From Streptomyces sp. NBC_01431 (GTDB lineage Bacteria > Actinomycetota > Actinomycetes > Streptomycetales > Streptomycetaceae), in the NCBI RefSeq assembly GCF_036231355.1, contig NZ_CP109496.1:7006001-7070000 (forward strand): a stretch of DNA of 64,000 nt, written 5' to 3'. The position numbers and the translations under genes are program-made. Under the pieces are notes generated by a model, which ran no database searches, was not told where the DNA came from, and worked only from the letters and a program-made list of their open reading frames with translations. The stretch's first letter is position 1; the number at the start of each line of letters is the position of its first letter. Below are positions 48,184 to 55,170 of the stretch, piece by piece.

Positions 48184-49512
48184 ATGTCTCCTGCTTCCGA
48201 CCCAACCGGCACCAAGATCGCCTTCATCGGCGCGGGCAGCGTCGAATTCACCCAGGGGCTGCTCGCCGACCTCTTCGCCTTCCCCGAGTTCGTCCGCGCC
48301 CACATAGCGCTGCACGACATCGACCCCGAGCGACTCGCCACCAGCGAGGCGGCGGCCCGCCACATCGCGGCCTCACTGGGCGCGGCCCCGGCGATCAGCG
48401 CACATCTCCAGCGGCGCGCGGCGCTCGACGGTGCCGACTTCGTCATCAACACCGTCCAGGTCGGCATGACCGCGGCCACCCGCACCGACTTCGAGATCCC
48501 CGCCCGCTACGGACTGCGCCAGACCATCGGCGACACCCTCGGCGTCGGCGGCATCTTCCGTGCCCTGCGCACCTTCCCCGTGCTGCGCTCGCTCGCCGCC
48601 GACATCGCCGAACTCTGCCCCAACGCCTGGCTGTTGAACTACACCAACCCGATGGCGATGAACCTGCTGTACCTGCACCGGGTGGCACCCGAGCTGCGCG
48701 CCGTCGGCCTATGCCATTCCGTGTACTGGACGATTCACGACCTGGCCGAGCTGATCGGCGTGCCCTTCGGCGAGGTCTCCTACCTCGCGGCCGGGGTCAA
48801 CCACCAGTCCTGGGTGCTGCGTTTCGAACGCGCGGGCCAGGACCTGTACCCGCTCCTCGACGAGACCATCGCCAAGGACCCCGGGCTGCTGCGCCGGGTA
48901 CGCGTCGACATGTACCGCAGACTGGGCCACTACCCGACGGAGACCAGCGAGCACTCCAGCGAGTACGTGCCCTGGTATCTTCACCACGACCAGGAGATCG
49001 ACCGGCTGCGCCTGCCGGTCGGCGCCTACCTCGACATCAGCGAGGACAACCTGCTCACCTACGCCCGCACCCGCGACGCCCTCGCCTCCGGGCAGCCGCT
49101 GCCGGTGGAGGGGACCATGGAGTACGCCCCGCAGATCATCCACAGCATCGTCACCGGCACCCCGCGCACGGTCTACGGCAACGTCCCCAACCACGGCCTC
49201 ATCGACAACCTGCCCGCCGACGCGTTGGTCGAAGTCCCGTGTCTGGTCGACGCGTTGGGGGTACAGCCGACAAGGGTGGGCGCGCTGCCGCCGCAGTGCG
49301 CGGCGCTCAACCGCAGCTATGTCTCAGTGACGGATCTCGTCGTCCGGGCCGCCGTGCTCGGCGAACCGCGCCACATCCGGCACGCCGCCATGACCGATCC
49401 GGCGACCGCGGCGGCGCTGCCCGTCGAGCGGATCTGGGACCTGTGCGACGACCTCGTACAGGCTCACGCGCCCCTGCTCCAGCCGGAGTTGCGGGCCCTG
49501 TTGGGGCACTGA
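48184..49512 (+). CDS. Glycoside hydrolase family 4 (alpha-galactosidase/alpha-glucosidase type)
   Basis: 442 residues from ATG 48184; the frame is open to 48139. NAD-binding KIAFIGAGSVEFTQGLLADLF, then DFVINTVQVGM, NYTNPMAMN, the metal-binding Cys in GLCHSVYW and His in GVNHQSW, and PNHGLIDNLPADALVEVPCLVD near the end. GH4 enzymes use NAD+ and Mn2+ and a redox mechanism; this pattern resembles the alpha-galactosidase MelA. It acts in the cytoplasm on the sugar the operon imports. It ends 3 nt before a convergent gene. Confidence 0.95.
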   Translation: MSPASDPTGTKIAFIGAGSVEFTQGLLADLFAFPEFVRAHIALHDIDPERLATSEAAARHIAASLGAAPAISAHLQRRAALDGADFVINTVQVGMTAATRTDFEIPARYGLRQTIGDTLGVGGIFRALRTFPVLRSLAADIAELCPNAWLLNYTNPMAMNLLYLHRVAPELRAVGLCHSVYWTIHDLAELIGVPFGEVSYLAAGVNHQSWVLRFERAGQDLYPLLDETIAKDPGLLRRVRVDMYRRLGHYPTETSEHSSEYVPWYLHHDQEIDRLRLPVGAYLDISEDNLLTYARTRDALASGQPLPVEGTMEYAPQIIHSIVTGTPRTVYGNVPNHGLIDNLPADALVEVPCLVDALGVQPTRVGALPPQCAALNRSYVSVTDLVVRAAVLGEPRHIRHAAMTDPATAAALPVERIWDLCDDLVQAHAPLLQPELRALLGH

Positions 49513-49515
49513 GGG

Positions 49516-49971
49516 TCAGTTGGTGATCGTGATGAGGAACACCGGGTGGTCGGGGGCGATCCGGCGCAGCTCCTCGTCACTGGAGTCGGGGCCGACGCCG
49601 TTGAAGAAGGCGCCGACCTCGGCCTTCCAGCGCTTGAGGTAGGCGCGCAGCACGACGGGCTTGTCGTCGTCGGCGACTTCGACGGCGGTGAAGGAGTCCG
49701 TCTTCTTGCCGAGGAGCAGTTCGCCGCCGCCGGCCGCCCGCATGTTGTGCGTCCACTGGACGTGTCCGCGCGGCGCCACCAGGTACTGCGCGCCGTCGAT
49801 GGTCAACAGGTTGACCGGGGTACGGCGCCACTCGCCGCTCTTGCGGCCGCGGACCGCGAGGACCCGGGAGCCCCAGACGCTGAATCCGCGGCGGGTCATC
49901 CACGCGACGAGCCGGTTCATGACGTTGACCGTGAACCAGCCGGGCTTCTGGACGTGTGCGGAAGCGGACAT
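49516..49971 (-). CDS. Deazaflavin(F420)-dependent nitroreductase-family protein (Ddn-like)
   Basis: 151 residues from ATG 49971, GGGAG 8 nt upstream. Split-barrel of the Ddn family: GSRVLAVRGRKSGEWRRTPVNLLTIDGAQYLVAPRGHVQWTHNMRAAGGGELLLGKK, and F420-binding basic residues in RGRKSGEWRRTPV. Such proteins reduce quinones or electrophiles with F420H2. It is divergent from a TetR regulator with GAGAGC-N3-GCTCTC-type sites between, and is therefore probably repressed by it. Confidence 0.92.
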   Translation of the reverse strand: MSASAHVQKPGWFTVNVMNRLVAWMTRRGFSVWGSRVLAVRGRKSGEWRRTPVNLLTIDGAQYLVAPRGHVQWTHNMRAAGGGELLLGKKTDSFTAVEVADDDKPVVLRAYLKRWKAEVGAFFNGVGPDSSDEELRRIAPDHPVFLITITN

Positions 49972-49993
49972 GGTGGGTCTCCCTGAAGTGAGA

Positions 49994-50061
49994 GAGAGCG
50001 GTGCTCTCGTTCGTGAGCAGTCTGCACCGAAGCGATGATCCAAAGCAAGAGCAGCGCTCTC
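49994..50061. promoter_or_regulatory. Repeated operators (GA)GAGC-N3-GCTCTC
   Basis: GAGAGC-GGT-GCTCTC (49994-50008), AGAGC-AGC-GCTCT (50048-50060) and a further GCTCTC half-site (50075-50080). The two palindromes are 54 bp apart and lie between the Ddn-like and TetR genes; probable binding sites of that TetR protein. Confidence 0.6.
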
Positions 50062-50138
50062 ATAAATGTTTGCTGCTCTCGTTTGTGTGCGCCAGTCGCG
50101 TTCTTGGTCACCGCTCTCCGAACTGGCAGACTGGAGCC

Positions 50139-50837
50139 ATGAGCACCGTCCAGGGAGCCCGCGCACGGGCACGCATCGAAGTCACCGCGGCCATCAAGGA
50201 CGAGGCCAGGAGACAGCTGGCGGCGGACGGCGCCACCAAGCTCTCGCTCCGCGCCGTCGCCCGCGAGCTCGGCATGGTTTCGTCCGCCCTCTACCGGTAC
50301 TTCCCCAGCCGGGACGACCTGCTGACCGCCCTCATCGTGGACGCCTACGACGCGGTGGGGGAGGCCGCCGAGCACGCCCTCGCCCAGCAGAAGGCCAGCG
50401 CCCCGCCCGCCGCCCGGTGGACCGCGGTCTGCCGCGCCGTACGGCACTGGGCACTCGCCCACCCCCATGAGTACGCCCTCATCTACGGTTCGCCCGTGCC
50501 CGGGTACACCGCCCCCGAGGCGACCATCGGCCCCGCGGCGAGGGTCGGACTCGTCCTCATCTCGATCGTCCGGGACGCGCACCAGGGCAAGGGCATCGCG
50601 CCCCCACGGCTCGCGACGCCGCTGCGGGCCGAAGCCGAGCGCATGGTCGCCGACTTCGCCCCCGACCTTCCGCCACCGGCGGCCGTCGCGCTGGTCGCCG
50701 CCTGGGCGCAGCTCTTCGGGCTGATCTCCTTCGAGGTGTTCGGCCAGTTCCACCGGGTCGTGGAGGACCGCGAGCCGTTCTTCGCGCACGCCGCGGAGCA
50801 ACTGGCCCGCTCGGTGGGCCTGGTCCTGCCCGCCTAG
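50139..50837 (+). CDS. TetR-family transcriptional regulator
   Basis: 232 residues from ATG 50139; GGAG is only 2 nt upstream, so the ribosome site is doubtful and a leaderless start is possible (CAGACT 6 nt upstream). Helix-turn-helix: IKDEARRQLAADGATKLSLRAVARELGMVSSALYRYFPSRDDLL (about residues 17-60). The C-terminal part has WHG-like stretches: RWTAVCRAVRHWALAHPHEYALIYGSPVPGY. It probably represses the divergent F420-dependent oxidoreductase through the repeated GAGC-type boxes. Ligand unknown. Confidence 0.92.
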   Translation: MSTVQGARARARIEVTAAIKDEARRQLAADGATKLSLRAVARELGMVSSALYRYFPSRDDLLTALIVDAYDAVGEAAEHALAQQKASAPPAARWTAVCRAVRHWALAHPHEYALIYGSPVPGYTAPEATIGPAARVGLVLISIVRDAHQGKGIAPPRLATPLRAEAERMVADFAPDLPPPAAVALVAAWAQLFGLISFEVFGQFHRVVEDREPFFAHAAEQLARSVGLVLPA

Positions 50838-50932
50838 GCGGTCTTGTGGACGTCCGGTTGGGCGGGCGCGGGGGACTTGCGGGACCAGCCACGGTCCGGC
50901 AGACAACGAACGCCCTTCCACCGGAGGTTCAC

Positions 50933-50956
50933 CCCGTACTCCCCGCGGAGTACGGG
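50933..50956. promoter_or_regulatory. Palindrome CCCGTACTCC-N4-GGAGTACGGG
   Basis: Perfect 10-bp arms around CCGC, 44 nt before the -10 box of the two-component operon. A second perfect palindrome GGTGATCACC (50955-50964) overlaps its edge. Good candidate for autoregulation by the LuxR-type response regulator two genes downstream. Confidence 0.55.
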
Positions 50957-50999
50957 TGATCACCTCGCCCGGCCGACGCCGCGGGCCCCGGTGCCGGTC

Positions 51000-51005
51000 T
51001 AGCGT
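51000..51005 (+). promoter_or_regulatory. -10 box TAGCGT of the two-component operon
   Basis: TAGCGT lies 7 nt before ATG 51013, and no Shine-Dalgarno site fits, so the message is probably leaderless. Confidence 0.45.
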
Positions 51006-51012
51006 GGCCGGT

Positions 51013-52257
51013 ATGGAAGAGCAGCAGTCACCGCGCGGCGGTCCACCCTGGGAGCGGGGCGGGCCGCCCCCGCTGCGGCGCTGGACGCGGGGGCGAGGCG
51101 GTGCGCCGGGCCGGGGCCGGCTGCCGTGGCGGTCGACGATCGCGATCACCGTGTTCGTCCTGGTCGGTTCCAACTTCGCGGCCCACGTCCACAGCGGCCG
51201 GGTCCCGCTCGACGGCTTCGCCCGGGTGCTCCTGCTCGCGGGCTGCGTGGTGCTCCTCGTCCGCCACCGTCACCCCGTTGTGGCCGCCTTCGCCAGTTCG
51301 GCCGCGGCCTTGGTCTACCTCGGGGCGGGCTATCCGTACGGCCCGGTCTTCCTCTCCGTGGCGGTCGGCTGCTTCGCCGCGGTGACCGCCGGATACCGCC
51401 GGCAGGCCTGGGCCGCGGTCGGCATGCTCTGGCTGGGGCATCTCCTCGTCGCGCACTGGCTCTACCGCTGGCTGCCGCCCGAGGGTGACTCGGCGGCTCC
51501 CTGGGCCCAGGAAGCAGGGGTCGCCGCCTGGGCGGTGGCCATCATCGCGGTCGCGGAGGTCGTCCGCGTCCGCAGGGAGCAGTGGGCCAGGGAGCGGGCC
51601 GGCCGGGCCGCCGCGCAAAAGCGCCGGGCGGACGAGGAGCGGCTGCGGATCGCCCGGGAACTGCACGACGTGCTCGCCCACAGCATCTCCGTCATCAACG
51701 TCCAGGCGGGCGTCGGTCTCGCCCTCCTGGACTCCGACCCCGAACAGGCTCGCACCGCGCTGACCACCATCAAGTCGGCGAGCAAGGAGGCGCTTGGCGA
51801 AGTGCGCCAAGTTCTGGAGACGTTGCGCACGCCGGGCGACGCCCCGCGCTCCCCGGCGCCCGGTCTCGACCGCCTCCCCGAACTGGTCGAGCAGGCCGCG
51901 ACCACCGGGCTCGCCGTCGAGGTCACGACAACCGGCGAACGCGCGGCCCTGCCGCCCGGCGTCGATCTGGCCGCCTTCCGCATCGTGCAGGAGGCCCTCA
52001 CCAACGTCGTACGCCACTCCGCCGCGCGCACCGCGCGGGTCGCGATCGGCTACGAGCCGGGCGCCCTGGTGCTGGGGATCGAGGACGCGGGGCCGTCCGC
52101 CGGCGGTGACGCGGGCGGCAGCGGCAACGGACTGATCGGTATGCGGGAGCGGGCCGCCGCCCTGGGTGGCACCATCGAGGCCGGGCCGCCCCCGGCCGGC
52201 GGCTTCCGGGTGACCGCCCGGCTTCCCCTGGCCACCCCCGCGAAGGAGACGCAGTGA
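51013..52257 (+). CDS. Sensor histidine kinase (NarL/DesK class, HisKA_3)
   Basis: 414 residues from ATG 51013; the frame is open to 50956. About five membrane segments between residues 40 and 185, with a charged linker (VRVRREQWARERAGRAAAQKRRADEERL). The HisKA_3 block ARELHDVLAHSISVINVQAG has the phospho-acceptor His at about 218. The HATPase part includes FRIVQEALTNVVRHSAA and NGLIGMRERAAALGGTI. It senses an unknown membrane or extracellular cue and phosphorylates the response regulator, whose GTG overlaps its stop codon. Confidence 0.95.
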   Translation: MEEQQSPRGGPPWERGGPPPLRRWTRGRGGAPGRGRLPWRSTIAITVFVLVGSNFAAHVHSGRVPLDGFARVLLLAGCVVLLVRHRHPVVAAFASSAAALVYLGAGYPYGPVFLSVAVGCFAAVTAGYRRQAWAAVGMLWLGHLLVAHWLYRWLPPEGDSAAPWAQEAGVAAWAVAIIAVAEVVRVRREQWARERAGRAAAQKRRADEERLRIARELHDVLAHSISVINVQAGVGLALLDSDPEQARTALTTIKSASKEALGEVRQVLETLRTPGDAPRSPAPGLDRLPELVEQAATTGLAVEVTTTGERAALPPGVDLAAFRIVQEALTNVVRHSAARTARVAIGYEPGALVLGIEDAGPSAGGDAGGSGNGLIGMRERAAALGGTIEAGPPPAGGFRVTARLPLATPAKETQ

Positions 52258-52919
52258 TCCGTGTACTGCTTGCCGACGACCAGCTCCTCGTACGGGCCGG
52301 GTTCGGCGCGCTGCTCGGCGCCCAGGACGACATCGAGGTGGCCGGGGAGGCGGCCGACGGGGAGGAGGCGGTGCGCCTGGTGCGCGAACTGCGGCCGGAC
52401 ATCGTCCTGATGGACATCCGGATGCCCCGCCTCGACGGTCTCGCCGCCACCCGCCGGATCACCTCGGACCCGGGCCTTGCCGAGGTGAAGGTGGTCATGC
52501 TCACCACCTTCGAGCTCGACGAGTACGTCTTCGAGGCGATCCGCGCCGGGGCCAGCGGTTTTCTCGTCAAGGACACCGAGCCCGACGAACTGCTGCGCGC
52601 GGTCCGCGCGGTGGTCGACGGGGACGCCCTGCTCTCACCGGGCGTCACCCGGCGCCTGATCGCCGAGTTCGCCGCCCGCTCGAAGGAGCCGGCCGCCGCC
52701 GACAGCCTGGCCGAACTCACCGAGCGGGAAAGGGAAGTGATGGCGCTGGTCGGCATCGGGCTCTCCAACGAGGAGATCGCCCGCCGGCTCGTCGTCAGTC
52801 CGCTGACCGCGAAGACCCACGTGAGCCGCACCATGGTGAAGCTCGGCGCCCGCGACCGGGCCCAACTGGTCGTCCTGGCCTACGAGTCGGGCCTGGTGCG
52901 GCCGGGCTGGCTGGGCTGA
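52254..52919 (+). CDS. Response regulator, NarL/FixJ family
   Basis: 221 residues. GTG overlaps the kinase stop (GTGA). Receiver domain MIRVLLADDQLLVRAGFGALL, phospho-acceptor Asp54 in VLMDIRMPRLDG, and FLVKDTEPDEL with the conserved Lys. LuxR-type helix-turn-helix: LTEREREVMALVGIGLSNEEIARRLVVSPLTAKTHVSRTMVKLGARDRAQLVVLAYESGLV (residues 152-212). It is likely to bind the palindrome at 50933-50964 and other targets. Its 3' end overlaps the convergent DUF6332 gene by 40 bp. Confidence 0.96.
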   Translation: MIRVLLADDQLLVRAGFGALLGAQDDIEVAGEAADGEEAVRLVRELRPDIVLMDIRMPRLDGLAATRRITSDPGLAEVKVVMLTTFELDEYVFEAIRAGASGFLVKDTEPDELLRAVRAVVDGDALLSPGVTRRLIAEFAARSKEPAAADSLAELTEREREVMALVGIGLSNEEIARRLVVSPLTAKTHVSRTMVKLGARDRAQLVVLAYESGLVRPGWLG

Positions 52920-53167
52920 CGCGGGCCCCGGTCCGCCCCGTACGGCAGGCGCCACAGCACGTGCACGGTCCGCCAGACGAACACGACGAGCGCGCAGCCG
53001 CCGCCGATGAGCAGCAGCACCCGCCGCAGGGGACGGGGGAGTTCGAGGGCGTAGCCGAAGCCGCCGATCGCGCCGAACACGACAGCGGCCGCGAGCAGGG
53101 CGCCGGCCAGCGCGTATCCGATGTCGATGGTGATGGCGGCGCGCTCGGCCCGGCTCCGTGTCCCCAT
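52880..53167 (-). CDS. Small membrane protein (DUF6332-like)
   Basis: 95 residues from ATG 53167. Two membrane segments: GYALAGALLAAAVVFGAIGGFGYAL (about 17-41) and RVLLLIGGGCALVVFVWRTVHVLW (about 49-72), with Arg-rich ends. I recognise the pattern of the DUF6332 family. No Shine-Dalgarno site. Its 3' end overlaps the response regulator by 40 bp, convergent. The MarR gene is divergent. Function unknown. Confidence 0.65.
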   Translation of the reverse strand: MGTRSRAERAAITIDIGYALAGALLAAAVVFGAIGGFGYALELPRPLRRVLLLIGGGCALVVFVWRTVHVLWRLPYGADRGPRQPSQPGRTRPDS

Positions 53168-53314
53168 GCGCGAAGTTTCACAGCAGGGGCGGTCGGTGGG
53201 CAACAATCGCCCGTCGGCCGCCCCTCCCCCGCTGCTCGCACACCGCAGACTACTTGTGCGCGCATTGAATGCAGCAGAATTTAGTTCGCATGCATCAAAA
53301 TCGGCCATTTCTGC

Positions 53315-53320
53315 TACCGT
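53315..53320 (+). promoter_or_regulatory. -10 box TACCGT of the MarR gene
   Basis: TACCGT lies 6 nt before ATG 53327 with no Shine-Dalgarno site between. The 53168-53314 spacer upstream contains AT-rich stretches (TTTAGTTCGCATGCATCAAAATCGG region, 53279-53303) suited to MarR binding, but I cannot define a clean operator. Confidence 0.45.
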
Positions 53321-53326
53321 GCGGGC

Positions 53327-53731
53327 ATGCCAGCTGAGAAGACCGGGCGCCTGCTCGCGCAGGAATGGCGGGAGCTCCTCGCGGTGCACGCGCGGACGAT
53401 CTGTGAGCTCGACCGTGAACTCCATGCGTACGGCCTCGGCGCGAGCGACTTCGAGGTCCTCGACATCCTGGCCGAGAAGGGCGCGGACGACCGCGACCGT
53501 GCCTTGCGGGTGCAGGAGTTGGCCGCGCGGATCCACCTCAGCCAAAGCGCGCTCTCGCGCCTCATCGGGCGCCTGGAGAAGGACGGCCTGGTGACGCGGG
53601 GGATGTGCAGCGAGGACCGCCGTGGTGTGAGCGTGTCGATCACGGGGACCGGCCGCGACCGGCACGCCGAGGTGCTGCCCATCCAGCGGGCGGTGCTGGC
53701 CCGCACCCTCGGGGAGCGTCCCGCACGCTAG
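53327..53731 (+). CDS. MarR-family transcriptional regulator
   Basis: 134 residues, slightly short for MarR. Winged helix: SDFEVLDILAEKG, then RVQELAARIHLSQSALSRLIGRLEKDGLVTRGMCSEDRRGVSVSITGTGRDRHAEV (about residues 63-118), with the SEDRRG wing. Predicted leaderless start. Neighbouring MFS exporter is convergent, ending 10 nt away, so a shared promoter is not the case; it probably controls itself or distant genes. Confidence 0.9.
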   Translation: MPAEKTGRLLAQEWRELLAVHARTICELDRELHAYGLGASDFEVLDILAEKGADDRDRALRVQELAARIHLSQSALSRLIGRLEKDGLVTRGMCSEDRRGVSVSITGTGRDRHAEVLPIQRAVLARTLGERPAR

Positions 53732-53741
53732 GTCGTCGGGT

Positions 53742-54956
53742 TCAGTCCCGCGTCGCTGTCGCGTGCCGGGCGGCGTAGCCGATCAGCGCGGCGCACGCGG
53801 CCAGGGCGGCGACCGTGGTCAGGGCGACCGGCAGCGACGACCACTGGGCGAGGAACCCGATCGCGGGCGGTCCGAGGAGCATGCCGCCGTAGCCCAGCGT
53901 GGAGGCAGCGGCCACTCCGCCGGGCCCGGCCAGCGCGCCCGCCCGCGCGACGGCGACCGGGAAGATGTTGGCGAGGCCGAGACCCATCACCGCGAATCCG
54001 GCCAGCGCGAGCCAGACCGTGGGCGCCAGTGCGCCGAGGAGCATCCCGGCGCATGCGGTGCTGCCGCCCGCCACCAACGTCCGGGTCTGGCCGAGGCGTT
54101 CGAGCAGCGCGGTGCCCGAGAGCCGTCCGGCGGTCATGGCCAGCGCGAACAGCGAGTAGCCCACGGCCGCGACGCCCGGCGCCGCGGCCAGGTCCTGCTC
54201 CAGGTGCAGCGCGCCCCAGTCCGCCATCGCGCCTTCGCCGTACGCCGTGCAGAGCGCGATCACGCCGAAGAGCAGCACGAGGCGCCGGGCCCGGCCGTCG
54301 AGCCGCTGTCCCCTGGCACGCGGTGTGTGCGCCGGTGCGGGCGCAGGGTGGCGCAGCAGCACAGGCCCGGCGAGCGCGGTCACCGCGAGACCGACCCCGG
54401 TCAGGGCCAGGAGGTGCGCGGTGGGGGAGAGGCTCCCGGCGATCAGCGCCCCGGCGCCCGCGCCGACCATGCCGCCCAGGCTGAACGCCGCGTGGAAGCT
54501 CGGCATCACCGGGCGGCGCAGCGCCGCGACCAGATCGACGGCGGCGCTGTTCATCGCCACGTTGATGCCGCCGTACGCGGCACCGAACACCAGCAGCACC
54601 AGACCGAGCGTGAGCGCCGAGTGGGTCTGCGGCGGCAGCGCGATGGCCAGGGCCATCAGGGCACCGCAGGCGACGGTCACGGGATGGCTGCCGAAGCGAC
54701 GGCAGAGCCGCCCGGTGAGCACCATCGTGACCACCGCTCCGGCCGAGACGCCGAGCAGGGCCAGGCCCAGGTCGCCCGCGGAGGCCCCGGTCTGCTGCTT
54801 GATCGCCGGGATGCGGACCACCCAGCCGGCGAAGAGGAAGCCGTCGAGTGCGAAGAACACGGTCAGGGCGGAGCGGAGGCGGAGCAGGGAAGGTGTGGCG
54901 GGGTCTCCGCCGGGTCCCCCCGGAACGGCCGTCCGGACTTTGTTTAGTAGCGGCAC
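53742..54956 (-). CDS. MFS transporter
   Basis: 404 residues from GTG 54956; a TTG at 54992 also starts the frame but TTGCTG-N18-TATCCT fits as promoter 7 nt before GTG, making a leaderless message. Twelve predicted membrane segments: LTVFFALDGFLFAGWVVRIPAIKQ starts the first, and LGLALLGVSAGAVVTMVLTGRL, GAAYGGINVAMNSAAVDLVAALRRPVMPSFHAAFSLGGMVGAGAGAL, and GLGLANIFPVAVARAG are typical of YbjJ/FucP-like MFS members. It exports or imports an unknown small molecule. The start codon lies inside a perfect inverted repeat (54936-54962), a probable ROK operator. Confidence 0.92.
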   Translation of the reverse strand: MPLLNKVRTAVPGGPGGDPATPSLLRLRSALTVFFALDGFLFAGWVVRIPAIKQQTGASAGDLGLALLGVSAGAVVTMVLTGRLCRRFGSHPVTVACGALMALAIALPPQTHSALTLGLVLLVFGAAYGGINVAMNSAAVDLVAALRRPVMPSFHAAFSLGGMVGAGAGALIAGSLSPTAHLLALTGVGLAVTALAGPVLLRHPAPAPAHTPRARGQRLDGRARRLVLLFGVIALCTAYGEGAMADWGALHLEQDLAAAPGVAAVGYSLFALAMTAGRLSGTALLERLGQTRTLVAGGSTACAGMLLGALAPTVWLALAGFAVMGLGLANIFPVAVARAGALAGPGGVAAASTLGYGGMLLGPPAIGFLAQWSSLPVALTTVAALAACAALIGYAARHATATRD

Positions 54957-54962
54957 AAAGTC
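54936..54962. promoter_or_regulatory. Operator GACTTTGT-N11-ACAAAGTC over the MFS start
   Basis: Perfect 8-bp arms. It overlaps the MFS start codon and predicted transcription start. Its sequence resembles known ROK-repressor operators (TTGTTT...AACAAA type), and the ROK regulator lies divergently next door. The 55000-55170 spacer beyond shows nothing else. Confidence 0.65.
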
Positions 54963-55170
54963 AGGATAGGGGCAGAACGGAGGCTCCAGCAACCGGGTTG
55001 ACGCGTGCGCCCCCGCGGCGAGCGGGCGGCGGCGAAGGGGGTGGACCGAGCGGAGCCGGCGCGCGGGCGCGGACCAGCGGCGACGCCCCGAAGCCGGGCG
55101 CTGCCGCGGTGTGATGCGAGCAACGCCCGGAAGGGCGGCTTCCGTCCGGGATCATGGGAGACTCGCCCCC

